64,000 nucleotides of DNA. It comes from a virus. The notes under the pieces were generated by a model. That model was not told the origin of the DNA. It saw nothing but the letters and a program-made list of their open reading frames with translations, and did no database searches. The stretch is from the IMG/VR virus record IMGVR_UViG_3300017971_000275, positions 1-64,000 of that record; one strand, given 5' to 3'. The translations under genes and the position numbers were made by a program. Numbering within the stretch: position 1 is the stretch's first letter; each line of letters opens with the position of its first letter. Shown in pieces: positions 25,986 to 35,131 of this stretch.

Positions 25986-26519
25986 TCACTCTGCCTCGTC
26001 TTCGGGAAGCTCCTCTTCGAGCGGCGCCTCGTCCTCGTTGGGCATGTCTTCGAGGATCTTGATCACGTCCTCGATGCCGTTGAGAGCCGCCTCGAAGTCC
26101 TCGTCCACTTCGAGATCTTCAGGAAGTTTGTCGAGGATGGTCTGCCAGTATTCCTTGAGAGCGTCGACGAGCTCGACTTCGTCTTGCTCTTCTTCGAGAT
26201 GCTCCTCATCCTCCATCTCGGGCTCGTCCGGAAGCTCGTCTTCATCAGCACGGATGTATAAATGTCCGGCGTAGCGGACCATCTCTGGAGTAGTTTCTTG
26301 GGAGCTCATTGATGTTGCCTTCTTGTTTTGTTTATCTAGAGCGCCGTGTTTGCGCCATTGTATTGCGCGTTCCTGCTTCTCAGCAGATTCCTTATTGGGA
26401 TGCCTACCGAGGAGCTCTTTGCCATCGTGTGTATATAAACACACTTCCTGCTCGGACTTTGGCCGCTTAGGATCGTAATCCTCTTTGCGACAATCTTTTA
26501 TGACCGCAGTGCGCCGCAT
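25986..26519 (-). CDS. Acidic tagged protein with N-terminal CxK domain
   Basis: 177 residues. The first 60 residues form a small domain (KDCRKEDYDPKRPKSEQE, then LGRHPNKESAEKQERAI) that has a counterpart near the C-terminus of the 32249-33298 protein. A tag (MVRYAGHLYIRA) follows at about 79-90 behind an internal Met, then a very acidic tail (over 40 percent Glu/Asp). One fused protein or a second internal start are both possible. Confidence 0.5.
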   Translation of the reverse strand: MRRTAVIKDCRKEDYDPKRPKSEQEVCLYTHDGKELLGRHPNKESAEKQERAIQWRKHGALDKQNKKATSMSSQETTPEMVRYAGHLYIRADEDELPDEPEMEDEEHLEEEQDEVELVDALKEYWQTILDKLPEDLEVDEDFEAALNGIEDVIKILEDMPNEDEAPLEEELPEDEAE

Positions 26520-26522
26520 GTG

Positions 26523-27569
26523 TTAGCCATCCCACTCCGTCTCGCGACCGCCTAGATGACGCTGCAGAAAAGATCGTAGGTCTTCTGCAGCTGTACGTTC
26601 TGCGTCTGAAGCAGAGCTTTCATCGATGAACCACGTAAGCACATCTACAGCAGCTTCCAGCTCTTCCCAAGAGGCCATCGTCTGCTGACCGCGTACCGTG
26701 CGACTCACCAGCGCGTAGAGTGGATCTCCCTGCCCACGATGCAAATCTGCTAGAAGCTGGTGGTCCGACCTTCCAAACTTAACCGGAATGTCATACACAG
26801 GCTTCTCTTCGTACGGATCTGGTTGGCGCTCTTCCGGCCATGGGTAATCGATGGCTGCCTTTTTCTTCTTGCCTTTGGACTTCTTTTTCTTCTTGCGTGG
26901 AGCTTTGCGCCAGTCTGGGCCCTCGATGCGATCGGCTAGTGAAGCGCAGAATGCACCAGGATCGTCGATCTCCTTGGCGCTCTTAAGCTCCTTGACGCAC
27001 TTGGTGACTTTATGTTTGGGCATAGATTCCTTACCATCATCGGTAAGGAGGGTTTTCCAAAACGCCTCTGCGGATTTTTTCGTCCAGCCCTTAGGTAGTT
27101 TTCCCCAGGGCTTGTCTTTCTTACCCTTCTTCTTGGCCGCGTGGACAACAACACCTTGATCCTCTTCAACCAAGCGGTACACGACACCCGCCACCCTGAT
27201 GGCTTTCGGTGGTTTGCGGTCGATGTGCTTATACACATGACCTCTTACACGGATGAATTCAGGTGCATCGGACATTGGATCCATCTCCCGCATTGGTTCC
27301 TCACGAGCATCCCCATGCTCCACGAGCTCCAACCTCTCGTAGTAGTCTGGGCGCTCCATGAGATGAGCCCACGCGATCTTTCCGGTTAACTGAGGATCAT
27401 CGTTGGTAACGTTCGCTTCCGGAAAACGCTTACCGTGCTCCAGCTCGACGTCCATTCCTTTACGCAGCTGCTCCACGGTAAACAGAACATCGTTCCAATC
27501 GATACCAATATCGGTGGCGGTTCTAGCAGCTTCCTCTAGAGTGAAGCCTTTTTTAGCTGCGGTGCGCAT
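26523..27569 (-). CDS. DUF5661-like protein with two tandem tags
   Basis: 348 residues. Residues 1-85 resemble DUF5661 (LRKGMDVELEHG, DDPQLTGKIAWAHLMERPDYYERLE). Two tags in tandem follow (FIRVRGHVYK and AIRVAGVVYRLVEED, about 101-133). A third segment (WTKKSAEAFWKTLL, KHKVTKCV, PGAFCASLADRIEG) is a small domain seen in other phage proteins, and a Lys-rich linker leads to the acidic end. A modular head or ejection protein is the best guess. Confidence 0.5.
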   Translation of the reverse strand: MRTAAKKGFTLEEAARTATDIGIDWNDVLFTVEQLRKGMDVELEHGKRFPEANVTNDDPQLTGKIAWAHLMERPDYYERLELVEHGDAREEPMREMDPMSDAPEFIRVRGHVYKHIDRKPPKAIRVAGVVYRLVEEDQGVVVHAAKKKGKKDKPWGKLPKGWTKKSAEAFWKTLLTDDGKESMPKHKVTKCVKELKSAKEIDDPGAFCASLADRIEGPDWRKAPRKKKKKSKGKKKKAAIDYPWPEERQPDPYEEKPVYDIPVKFGRSDHQLLADLHRGQGDPLYALVSRTVRGQQTMASWEELEAAVDVLTWFIDESSASDAERTAAEDLRSFLQRHLGGRETEWDG

Positions 27570-27578
27570 AGGTGGTTC

Positions 27579-27995
27579 CTACACAGCGTCGGTAGAGTCT
27601 TCGAGGACAACAGTTTTGCCGTCCAGCACGTCTTGGAGAATTGCCCCAGCATCGTTGAAATTCTCGTGAAGATACTTCCGCGCTTCCTCTAGGGGAAGAC
27701 GGTCCAGCCTTTTATCGATGTTCACGTTCCATTGATACCTGAAGGTACCACGCATACGTGAAGTGATTTCGCCTGCAACCGCCTCGCGGTTCAGCCCCAT
27801 AACTTCAAGCAGAAGCGCTTCAGGTCCCTCTTCTTCCACCACATCACCGTAATCAGGGCTATGGTGAGAATGGGTTTCGCTCACGTACACACGACCGGCC
27901 CACACATCCTGTGGAGCTCCTTCAGCGGTTACAGGCTCGCGGCGTTCGTAGCGTTGCCCGTTGACACGAATATATCTGGGAGGAATACTGGACAT
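27579..27995 (-). CDS. Small tagged virion-module protein
   Basis: 138 residues from the internal ATG 27995, which places the tag (PRYIRVNGQRYER at about 5-17) at the N-terminus, as in its neighbours; a longer frame reads into the upstream gene. The rest is acidic and mixed helix/sheet. Function unknown. Confidence 0.5.
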   Translation of the reverse strand: MSSIPPRYIRVNGQRYERREPVTAEGAPQDVWAGRVYVSETHSHHSPDYGDVVEEEGPEALLLEVMGLNREAVAGEITSRMRGTFRYQWNVNIDKRLDRLPLEEARKYLHENFNDAGAILQDVLDGKTVVLEDSTDAV

Positions 27996-28005
27996 CGTTG
28001 ATTCC

Positions 28006-29538
28006 TTACGCGCGCTTTTGTACTTTGCCAAGAGCTGGCCTGCGGCTTCTTTTCTTGGGACGCTTACCGCGAGCTGGGGTACCACTTGGTGGCTTTGCTG
28101 AGGGCTTGTCGATCTTTGGACGCTGCTTGGGATCGTACTGAGCGATCTCGTTCTTGACTTTTTTCAGCATCCCCTTGAACTCTTTGAATTGACGTTCAGT
28201 AAGGATCCCACGCCCTGTAACCTGGTTGGTTAAAGATCTACCAACCTCCAACGCGTTTTCTAACGCCCCTACCAATTCCGGTGTTCCGACGATCAGCGTG
28301 GCCAACGCTCGGTATACCTTGGCCGCTGTTTGTGGATCTTGAAGGTTAGCGTACACCTCTTCCATGGAAGGATTGAGGTATTGATCTTTTAGTTTTATGG
28401 TGAGATCTCGCGAAATGTTATTGATGTACCCCACCATATTATTGAGTGTATCGAGGGTAGCAGATAGTGTTGGAGCGTTGTGGTACGCGTCGTGGAGCGC
28501 GTTTACTGTTACGGCACCGTCCGGAATATCGTTGATGAGCTTTTCATAAGCTTCTGGATCGCTATCACGCAGCCCCTCAAACCACTTTCCGAGCTCCCTG
28601 GTAACTTTTTTCTGCTCTGGTACGTCTTCGGTACGCGGGAGATCATGGCTCGGTCCTGGACGAGAAAGCGGGCCCATCTCTGATTCTTGGTGAATGTCCT
28701 TGCGTGGCATTCTGAGCTCACGCGGGAGATCGTCTGCCACGATCTCGTACGTTGCCCCCTTGTAATTGAACGTGAGCATCTTTGGGCGCGGCGGCGCTTC
28801 GTACGAAGGCATTTCGCGTTTCGGTCGACGCCTGGATTTTGCTGGGTAGTCGCGCTCGTACCTCGAAAGTAGATCAGAGGCATGCGCAGCATCAGCATCA
28901 GAAGGATCGCTGTAGTCCAGGTAATTGCTCAACGCTTCCTTAAGCGCGGCTATCTCCTCATCCGACACCCAAATCTCGCTGCGGCTCTCCAGCTTCTTAC
29001 CGCGGGCTTGATTCAGCATTTCACGGAGGAGGCCGTACTTTGCATCAGGTAGCTTAGAGAGGAGGGAGTAGTCCTCCTTGGACAACCGAAAAGCAATGTC
29101 CTGCTCGTCGGAAAATCCCATCTCACGTTCTTGCTGCGAAAGCGGAACTTCTTCCTCGCCGAAATTGATTTCTTCGATGTCTTCTTGCCGCACTTCTTTG
29201 ACAAGCTGCTCTTGGGTTTTACGGGGCTTCTTTGCTTCAAGCTCCGTCATACGACGCTGTACTTCCTCGTAGGCTTGCTGCTCTTCGTCGGAACGCATGC
29301 GCTGTTTGGTGGGATCATAACGTTTGCTGCGATGAGGAGTAACGTGCTCGATATCTCCGAGCATTTCTTCCAAAGCTTTTTCACGCAACAGTTTTACAAG
29401 ATGGCTTGGGTCACGCTCAGCCACGATCTCGTAGACAGCTCCCTTAAAGGAAATGCGTTTGGGGGCAGCAGGAGCAGCCACAAGCTGATACAAAACTCCC
29501 TTGTGCCGCACAAAGGTTGCTTTCTTTTTAGAAGCCAT
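28006..29538 (-). CDS. Multi-tag virion-module protein
   Basis: 510 residues. Two tags stand at the N-terminus (FVRHKGVLYQLVA and RISFKGAVYEIVA) and a third (MLTFNYKGATYEIVA) near residue 245, between two predicted helical/disordered regions. Acidic and Lys/Glu-rich overall, with a basic Pro-rich tail. Three tags in one chain suggest the tag acts as a docking element. Confidence 0.5.
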   Translation of the reverse strand: MASKKKATFVRHKGVLYQLVAAPAAPKRISFKGAVYEIVAERDPSHLVKLLREKALEEMLGDIEHVTPHRSKRYDPTKQRMRSDEEQQAYEEVQRRMTELEAKKPRKTQEQLVKEVRQEDIEEINFGEEEVPLSQQEREMGFSDEQDIAFRLSKEDYSLLSKLPDAKYGLLREMLNQARGKKLESRSEIWVSDEEIAALKEALSNYLDYSDPSDADAAHASDLLSRYERDYPAKSRRRPKREMPSYEAPPRPKMLTFNYKGATYEIVADDLPRELRMPRKDIHQESEMGPLSRPGPSHDLPRTEDVPEQKKVTRELGKWFEGLRDSDPEAYEKLINDIPDGAVTVNALHDAYHNAPTLSATLDTLNNMVGYINNISRDLTIKLKDQYLNPSMEEVYANLQDPQTAAKVYRALATLIVGTPELVGALENALEVGRSLTNQVTGRGILTERQFKEFKGMLKKVKNEIAQYDPKQRPKIDKPSAKPPSGTPARGKRPKKRSRRPALGKVQKRA

Positions 29539-29575
29539 GATCAATCCACCACTTGTAGCAAAGAAAGAGAATTAT

Positions 29576-29815
29576 CTAGGAAACAGCGTCAAGCAGATTT
29601 TTTGCGGCTTCCGCGAGCTCTGCCTTAGCTTGCGCCACCTCTTCTGCTTCGCTGGCACTGTCGAATTTGTTTTTCGCTGCGGACAGTAGAGAAAGCGCGC
29701 TAGACACACCTGGGTCCTTCATGGCCGTTTTGGTATCGGCTGCGTTATCTTTCCGTCTGTACAGGACTCCGCCGACGCGGATAAAGGGAGGATGCTTTAC
29801 AGTTTTCTTAGCCAT
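29576..29815 (-). CDS. Small tagged protein
   Basis: 79 residues from ATG 29815. Tag FIRVGGVLYRRK at about 11-22, then one Ala/Lys/Glu helix. First gene downstream of the capsid terminator. Function unknown. Confidence 0.5.
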   Translation of the reverse strand: MAKKTVKHPPFIRVGGVLYRRKDNAADTKTAMKDPGVSSALSLLSAAKNKFDSASEAEEVAQAKAELAEAAKNLLDAVS

Positions 29816-29893
29816 TTTCCTGAGCTCCACGTTTTGGATGGTCGGATCAACTACCTATTAGAACAACAGGTAGTTGGTCGAACAACCCAAAGG

Positions 29894-29926
29894 CAAGAAA
29901 AACCCGGGGGGCCGAAACCCCCCGGG
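29894..29926 (-). terminator. Intrinsic terminator after the capsid gene
   Basis: A perfect 9-bp GC stem CCCGGGGGG/CCCCCCGGG (29903-29911 and 29918-29926) with a 6-nt loop, followed on the minus strand by TTTTTCTT (29902-29894). Very strong rho-independent terminator; it would separate the capsid transcript from the small-protein genes downstream. Confidence 0.9.
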
Positions 29927-29943
29927 AGGTGTCTCATGCTACA

Positions 29944-31095
29944 CTAGCCGAGACGGACGCCCTTGGACACGCCACGGGAGTTCGCAATCACCGTCGCTTG
30001 ACGGAGGAAAATGAACCAACCGCGAGCCGCACGACCCAGCATACGCTGGTCGACGACCGAGCTGTTGAGCGCGATCATGTTGGCTTTGACGCCTAGGGTT
30101 GTCGGCGAGCTCAGGAAGTACACCTCGCCTGGTTGCAGAACCTGCAAGGTGTCGTAGCGGAATCCGTCGGTGATGAGCTCAACATCACCCAGACGGCCGA
30201 GGCGGCCTTCGACAGCCAGCTCGTGCTTCTCGATCGGGGAGTACCACCTGGCCCAGTCCGCGTCTGCGAAGAGGTCGTCCCACAGGTCGACCGCCATCAG
30301 CATGTGCGGAACGGCGAGGCTCCACTGCCAGATCTGGTTGCGCAGCGTAACGAAGACTTGCGGCGTGAACGCGTTGAACGCGATGACGTCGTTGTCCGCC
30401 GGAGCTGCTTGATCCAGGAGGAACTTCGTGATGTTGTCATCACGGACCATCGTGGCTTCCAGAGCATCGTTGTACTTCTCTTCGATGATCTGTGCACCGG
30501 CCTCGTGGATCTCGGCCTCTTCCATCATCACGAGGGTCTCGATGTTGTAGCCCCTCGGATAGATGTACTTCTGCCGGATCAGAGACTCGATGGTATGGCC
30601 ATCGGACAGCATCAGCCAGGAGGTAACGTCCTTCTGACGGATGCGTACGCGGGCCGTTCCACCCTCAGCGACATCCTGCTGAGCCAGGATCTTGTTCGAG
30701 AAGCCCATGCGGCCCATCGTCTCGGAGATGCTGTCGGTGAAGACTTCGCCGAGAACTTGGAATGGACCGTCGTCACGCGGAGCGCTCTCATTGAGCGCCG
30801 CAGTGACCAGGCTGGAGTCGGCCTCGGCACCCGGATCCATGAAGGAAGCCTGGGTCTCGATGCCTGGATCCTGGTGGATTTCGCCAGCGCGTGCCTGCTG
30901 CACTAGAGCATTGATCTGCTCAAGCAGCCCGGCTGCGCTGTCTTGGTTGTACTCGCCATTGGCGCCCACCATCCGTGTGGATGCAGATGCCATGACGCTG
31001 CCTGTGCGCGGATGGACCTTGAATGCTGGTCCTTGCGCGATGTCAGCTCCCCGCTTATCCCGAAGAGCCGCTTTTCCTGAAAACACTTTAGACAT
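29944..31095 (-). CDS. Major capsid protein candidate (HK97-type)
   Basis: 383 residues. Candidate by position (directly before a strong terminator, downstream of protease, scaffold and a structural gene) and by sequence: an N-terminal 130 residues rich in Gln/Ala/Gly that fits a scaffolding/propeptide arm, an E-loop-like charged region, and a C-terminal domain (GRLGRLGDVELITDGF, then GEVYFLSSPTTLGV) of the type seen in phage capsid P- and A-domains. The start follows a GGAGAA RBS. Confidence 0.65.
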   Translation of the reverse strand: MSKVFSGKAALRDKRGADIAQGPAFKVHPRTGSVMASASTRMVGANGEYNQDSAAGLLEQINALVQQARAGEIHQDPGIETQASFMDPGAEADSSLVTAALNESAPRDDGPFQVLGEVFTDSISETMGRMGFSNKILAQQDVAEGGTARVRIRQKDVTSWLMLSDGHTIESLIRQKYIYPRGYNIETLVMMEEAEIHEAGAQIIEEKYNDALEATMVRDDNITKFLLDQAAPADNDVIAFNAFTPQVFVTLRNQIWQWSLAVPHMLMAVDLWDDLFADADWARWYSPIEKHELAVEGRLGRLGDVELITDGFRYDTLQVLQPGEVYFLSSPTTLGVKANMIALNSSVVDQRMLGRAARGWFIFLRQATVIANSRGVSKGVRLG

Positions 31096-31119
31096 GGTTT
31101 TCTCCTCTTCAGGTTCGGG

Positions 31120-31920
31120 TTAGGCCGGGGTGATGTACTCGAATCCGAGATAGGGATCGCCCGGTGCAGGCACCGAAACCACCGTCCCGAACGCGAGACT
31201 TGTTCCACCAGCGTTTGTGACCGACATCAGACCATTGTCGTTCAGGTAGAGCTGAGCGCCAACGGTGTAGGCGTCGCTTGCCAGGTACATGGTGGTGTAA
31301 ACCAGGCAATCGCCAGAGCCCACAGTCATCAGACCAAATTGGTCCTCTGCACCGCGGTTGACGTGCGACTGACGCAGGATCAGGTCACGCTCCACAGCGG
31401 AGAGATTCCAGCGATAGGTCACCAGAAGGTCGTGCTCTGCTTCGGCGTTGTTGAAGGTCATCAGACCCGTGACGGGATCGATGTCTACCTGCGTTGCGGC
31501 AGGTGCTGGCGGTGCGACGTGAGCGACGACCGTCAGCGCTGCGGCTGCGGTGACATCGTACACGTAAGCTTCGGCGGTGGCCGGAGCAGTGATCGCCAGG
31601 TTTCCGTGCGGGAGCTGGATCTGCAATGGTACGGGCGGTACCGAAATTGCAGGAACCGTGACTGCGCGCACGTCGGTGAAGGTGTAGGCGGAGATGCGCG
31701 AAATGAGCGCAACGCCTGCGGGACGCTCACCCGCTGCCATGGCGCCGGAATGGCCCAGTTGGACCACTTCGTTTCCGGCGGGCCCCGGCAGACGCGTCAG
31801 CATCGAAGCCTCCTCCACGATGTTCGTGGTCGGAGATACCTCGAATTGACGCTTCCACTCGAAGCGGCATCGGGTCATGTCCCATTTGCTTTTGACTGAT
31901 GCATCTGGGAGAAGCGGCAT
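31120..31920 (-). CDS. Structural protein adjacent to capsid (decoration or head-stabilising candidate)
   Basis: 266 residues from ATG 31920 (GGAGG RBS nine bases before). Starts MPLLPDASVKSKWDM; the rest is beta-rich, Ala/Val/Thr/Pro-rich and ends in a barrel-like segment (DPYLGFEYITPA). The long structured leader and a late-type promoter motif predict high expression. Either a capsid decoration protein or a head-tail component. Confidence 0.5.
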   Translation of the reverse strand: MPLLPDASVKSKWDMTRCRFEWKRQFEVSPTTNIVEEASMLTRLPGPAGNEVVQLGHSGAMAAGERPAGVALISRISAYTFTDVRAVTVPAISVPPVPLQIQLPHGNLAITAPATAEAYVYDVTAAAALTVVAHVAPPAPAATQVDIDPVTGLMTFNNAEAEHDLLVTYRWNLSAVERDLILRQSHVNRGAEDQFGLMTVGSGDCLVYTTMYLASDAYTVGAQLYLNDNGLMSVTNAGGTSLAFGTVVSVPAPGDPYLGFEYITPA

Positions 31921-32248
31921 TGTTTCTGTCCTCCATAAAAAGGGTTTACCGCTGGTTACTGTTTGCAGCGTTCGCTTTACCGCGCTGCGGGCCGCGAGCC
32001 CGAGCACTGGGGAAAAGGTTCACGGGACTAGTAATGTTGCCGCTTCGTCCGTTGAGATCCGAGAGTTAATGTTGCTTGCGGTAATCTTGGAGGAATCTCT
32101 GACAAAAGCACCCGAGCCCGCGTTTGCGATGCGAAACGCTGCGACTACAATAATGTTGCTGAAAACGTGACGAGAGTATTCGTCAAGGTAATGTTGCTAT
32201 CACACTATAAACTAAGTTGGTTTCCCGTATTCATGCGGGTATGTCAAC
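31921..32248 (-). promoter_or_regulatory. 328-nt leader with four GCAACATTA repeats
   Basis: No gene is seen here. On the minus strand GCAACATTA occurs four times (32189-32197, 32151-32159, 32067-32075, 32032-32040) between a promoter-like motif at 32203-32220 and the RBS of the structural gene at 31920. The start-to-start spacings are 38, 84 and 35 nt. A long 5' leader with repeated sites suggests an RNA- or protein-binding control element. Confidence 0.5.
32203..32220 (-). promoter_or_regulatory. Late-type promoter motif
   Basis: Minus strand CCAACTTAGTTTATAGTG, matching the CTTAG-TTATTCT family upstream of other virion genes. Confidence 0.4.
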
Positions 32249-33298
32249 CTACTTTTTCGAGGTCTTTTCTTTCTTGTTTCTCGACGACTTGGGGTTACGT
32301 CGAATCATCATGACTTTGTACTGACGAGCTTTTTTGTTGCTCTTGTAACGAGCACGCAAATTGCCTTTGTAATCAAAGACACACCATACTTGCTCTTCTT
32401 TCGGCTTCTCGTCAGTCTGGTCTTGTGGGCGACAAGGCTTTACACCCTTCATCTTCTTCGGCAGGTTGTATGCCGTTCTAGTAGAAGACGCTTCATCCAC
32501 ACGCACGTAGGTGGCACCCCTAAACTTAATGAACTGAGGTTTATCTGACATCGTGGTTCCCGTCCTAGAGGCGTACACAGGCGACTGAACAAGATGAATT
32601 AAATCATTCAGCACACCCTCGTTGGTGCCGTGTTTAGATGGCCCATGTATTAGATCGCGAGCATCCTCTCGTCTGGTCATAAAACGTCGAATGGCCAGCT
32701 TGAGCTCGTTATTAGATACCCCACAGGATTCGAGCAGGTCGTCTGCCTGCTCCAAGAATAAAATGCCGGCGTCCCCTGTGTACCCGAAGTCTGTATCTTT
32801 AATCAACTGGATGGCCCGATGCAGACACCATGTACCACCCTGCGCGGTTTTTACCATGGCCTCATGAGAGCCACGAGGGAACTTTTTGCGTAAGGCTTCC
32901 AGGTCATCGGTGGACGCATGAAACGTTAGCCCAAACCGAAGTCCGTCCCTACCGGCTGCGTACTCTGGACCACCAGATTTCGCGACTTTGCTTTTATCGT
33001 TGAGGGACTGGATTACCGTACTATTGAGCACGTCCTCGATATCATAAAAAGCGTCGTCGACGTGCTCGTAACGTTCCGATAACGTTTCTGGGTCTCCTAG
33101 CTCCTCCAAGTCAAAATCCTCTACGAGCTTCTGCGCATCCTCCATAGTAAGACCGTCTGCCCACTCGTCTAAAAAAACGAGCATCCCATCATAATCATCC
33201 ATATCCCAATCATCATGGATGCGAGCTATGACAGCGGAGTCTAGAGCGTCCACCGCGAAGTCGCGGGTTGCCCCGGTATATGACTGTGGGGAATGCAT
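32249..33298 (-). CDS. Two-part protein with internal tag
   Basis: 349 residues. N-terminal 250 are acidic and helical. After SRTGTTMSDK comes the tag FIKFRGATYVRV (about 255-266) and then a small domain (KPCRPQDQTDEKPKEEQ, WCVFDYKGNLRARY) related to the one in the 25986-26519 protein. A second gene could start at the internal Met; the frame is continuous, so a fusion is listed. Confidence 0.45.
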   Translation of the reverse strand: MHSPQSYTGATRDFAVDALDSAVIARIHDDWDMDDYDGMLVFLDEWADGLTMEDAQKLVEDFDLEELGDPETLSERYEHVDDAFYDIEDVLNSTVIQSLNDKSKVAKSGGPEYAAGRDGLRFGLTFHASTDDLEALRKKFPRGSHEAMVKTAQGGTWCLHRAIQLIKDTDFGYTGDAGILFLEQADDLLESCGVSNNELKLAIRRFMTRREDARDLIHGPSKHGTNEGVLNDLIHLVQSPVYASRTGTTMSDKPQFIKFRGATYVRVDEASSTRTAYNLPKKMKGVKPCRPQDQTDEKPKEEQVWCVFDYKGNLRARYKSNKKARQYKVMMIRRNPKSSRNKKEKTSKK

Positions 33299-33303
33299 TA
33301 TAA

Positions 33304-33882
33304 TTAAATCAGGCCGCCGCTGCCGCCGTTGCGGAGCAATCGATTGTTGCAGTAGGAGTAGATAATCGATTTGCGCCCACGCAAATATTCCAGAAGCTTC
33401 TGGATTTCTTCTACGTCGCGATGGCCGTTTTTTCTATCCCAGTACCAACCCCCTAATGCGGAAGCGTAATAGAGGGGAGGATTTGGGCGAATGGTCAATA
33501 GTTTCTCTATACGTGCTATAGTAGCATCTCCGCCTTCGTGGCTCTCAATTTCCTTGAGCACTTCGGCAGGGATTTGCGTGATTTTTTTGATGCGCCTTAC
33601 TTTGAAGGACCGGCGCCGCACATTCTGACCAGCATCCTGAAGCAGTGGTACACCAGCGCCGTCGTAGCTATGAATAAGAATTTGAATCTCAAACTCCATC
33701 CCTGTACCCTTGCATTCATCAACCCGAACGCGAGCAGATGCAGTGCTTGGTTTTTTCTTGGGCTTTTCTTCCTGCTCCTCCTCTGGCGCTCCTTCATCAG
33801 CAGCCAGAACGTAGCGGTATCCCTGGTAGCGCACCGACGCGGGCTGGTTTGTGTAAATGGATTTCGCTTTGCGTGTCATCAT
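33304..33882 (-). CDS. Tagged protein of unknown function
   Basis: 192 residues. Tag SVRYQGYRYVLAADE at about 16-30, an acidic-basic linker, then a globular region. C-terminal stretch Gly/Asn-rich. The start overlaps the upstream stop region. Function unknown. Confidence 0.5.
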   Translation of the reverse strand: MMTRKAKSIYTNQPASVRYQGYRYVLAADEGAPEEEQEEKPKKKPSTASARVRVDECKGTGMEFEIQILIHSYDGAGVPLLQDAGQNVRRRSFKVRRIKKITQIPAEVLKEIESHEGGDATIARIEKLLTIRPNPPLYYASALGGWYWDRKNGHRDVEEIQKLLEYLRGRKSIIYSYCNNRLLRNGGSGGLI

Positions 33883-33893
33883 CTACCTCGAAC

Positions 33894-34430
33894 CTAACAA
33901 GGTGGAAGCGGTGCACCGCAGGATCGGCAACTGGTTTCATCGCCCACAGGCGTTGTGCCACAAAACTCACAGGTGCATAGCGTCTCGCGCTCCAGGATGA
34001 TAGGAATATACTTGGTATCGATGGTCATGTCCGCACGGATGAAATGCGGTTTACCACCAATTTTCAGGCGCCGTACTGTGTTCACCGTGGCAGTAGTATC
34101 TGCTCCGTTCAGCGCAATAGGAATCTTCGCGTGCGGGCGCAGTTTCAGTGCTTTGCGTGGGCTTGGTCTACCCTTCTCAAAGAACTTCTGATATTTCCAC
34201 GGTACAGAATACTGCACGGCATAGCGCTCACCTACTGTTCGCAGCTGTTCAAAATCGATGCAGGTGTCTACTTTTACAAGCGGCTCCTCGGCGGACGATG
34301 CCTCCCGTCGACCAGTAAGGCTGGCAGCCCGGCGCAGACGCTCCTTGGACCATTTACCCTTTTTAGGCCAAAGCTCCAGAAGGTGCGGGAGTGCTTTGGC
34401 GAACTGCTTTTTGGTGAAGGCTAAGAGCAT
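33894..34430 (-). CDS. Protein with C-terminal zinc ribbon
   Basis: 178 residues from ATG 34430, the first Met after the upstream stop; a longer frame reads into that gene. The C-terminal 30 residues carry CEFCG and CRSCG pairs, a complete zinc ribbon. The middle is a beta-rich domain with conserved-looking KPHFIRADMTID. Function unknown. Confidence 0.5.
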   Translation of the reverse strand: MLLAFTKKQFAKALPHLLELWPKKGKWSKERLRRAASLTGRREASSAEEPLVKVDTCIDFEQLRTVGERYAVQYSVPWKYQKFFEKGRPSPRKALKLRPHAKIPIALNGADTTATVNTVRRLKIGGKPHFIRADMTIDTKYIPIILERETLCTCEFCGTTPVGDETSCRSCGAPLPPC

Positions 34431-34437
34431 CGAGCTG

Positions 34438-35118
34438 CTATTTAAGGCCGAGAAGTTTGAGTGACTTCTGTGCTTCTTGTAGGAGAGCATCCTTAGGGGA
34501 TGGATCGGCAACTACGCGACGGCTTTTCTGTTCACGCCGGAACCTGCGCTTAAAGTCGCCCACGGTCTTGGCAGCTGCAGCCGGCTTTTCTTCCTCTTCG
34601 GGTGCACCGGGGAGACCCTCCCCAGCCAAAAGAGCTTCCACGTCTTCCTCAGATACTTCTGGCACTTCTTCTGCTTCTGGTGTAGCTGGTACTGCTTCTG
34701 GAGGCTCTTCTCCCTCAGGGGCGTCTACCTCTAGAAGATCATCACCACCCTCAGAGTACTGCACAGAAAACTCGCTGGCGATGCCATCTAGAGACCGAAT
34801 CACTTCCTGCATTCCGCTGGTGCGCAGGTCGCTAACGATCCCCTCAAGCCACGGGCGAAAATGCTTGACGGATTCATCGTACCCTAGCTCGCCAAGCTTC
34901 TTTTTGATCTGGCCTCCCAGCCTGGAAACGCCCTCGCGGAAGATGCGCTCTACATCTTCATTGATCGCAGCTACCGCTTCATCGTAGAGCTGCTCTCCAA
35001 CTTTGGAGAACTCATCTGCTAGGAGATCAGACATGCGGCGACGCAGCGCTTCATTGGTTGAACCTGGGCGTCGATCTGTGTTTCTGCGAGCTGCAGTGCG
35101 AATCTTAACTTTGGGCAT
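34438..35118 (-). CDS. Basic-acidic structural protein
   Basis: 226 residues from ATG 35118 (AAGGAGA RBS). Basic first 20 residues, a helical middle with Arg/Glu pairs, an acidic Pro-Glu-rich linker, and a basic Arg-rich end (FKRRFRREQKSRR). Possible internal head protein. Function unknown. Confidence 0.5.
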   Translation of the reverse strand: MPKVKIRTAARRNTDRRPGSTNEALRRRMSDLLADEFSKVGEQLYDEAVAAINEDVERIFREGVSRLGGQIKKKLGELGYDESVKHFRPWLEGIVSDLRTSGMQEVIRSLDGIASEFSVQYSEGGDDLLEVDAPEGEEPPEAVPATPEAEEVPEVSEEDVEALLAGEGLPGAPEEEEKPAAAAKTVGDFKRRFRREQKSRRVVADPSPKDALLQEAQKSLKLLGLK

Positions 35119-35131
35119 GAACTGAATCTCC

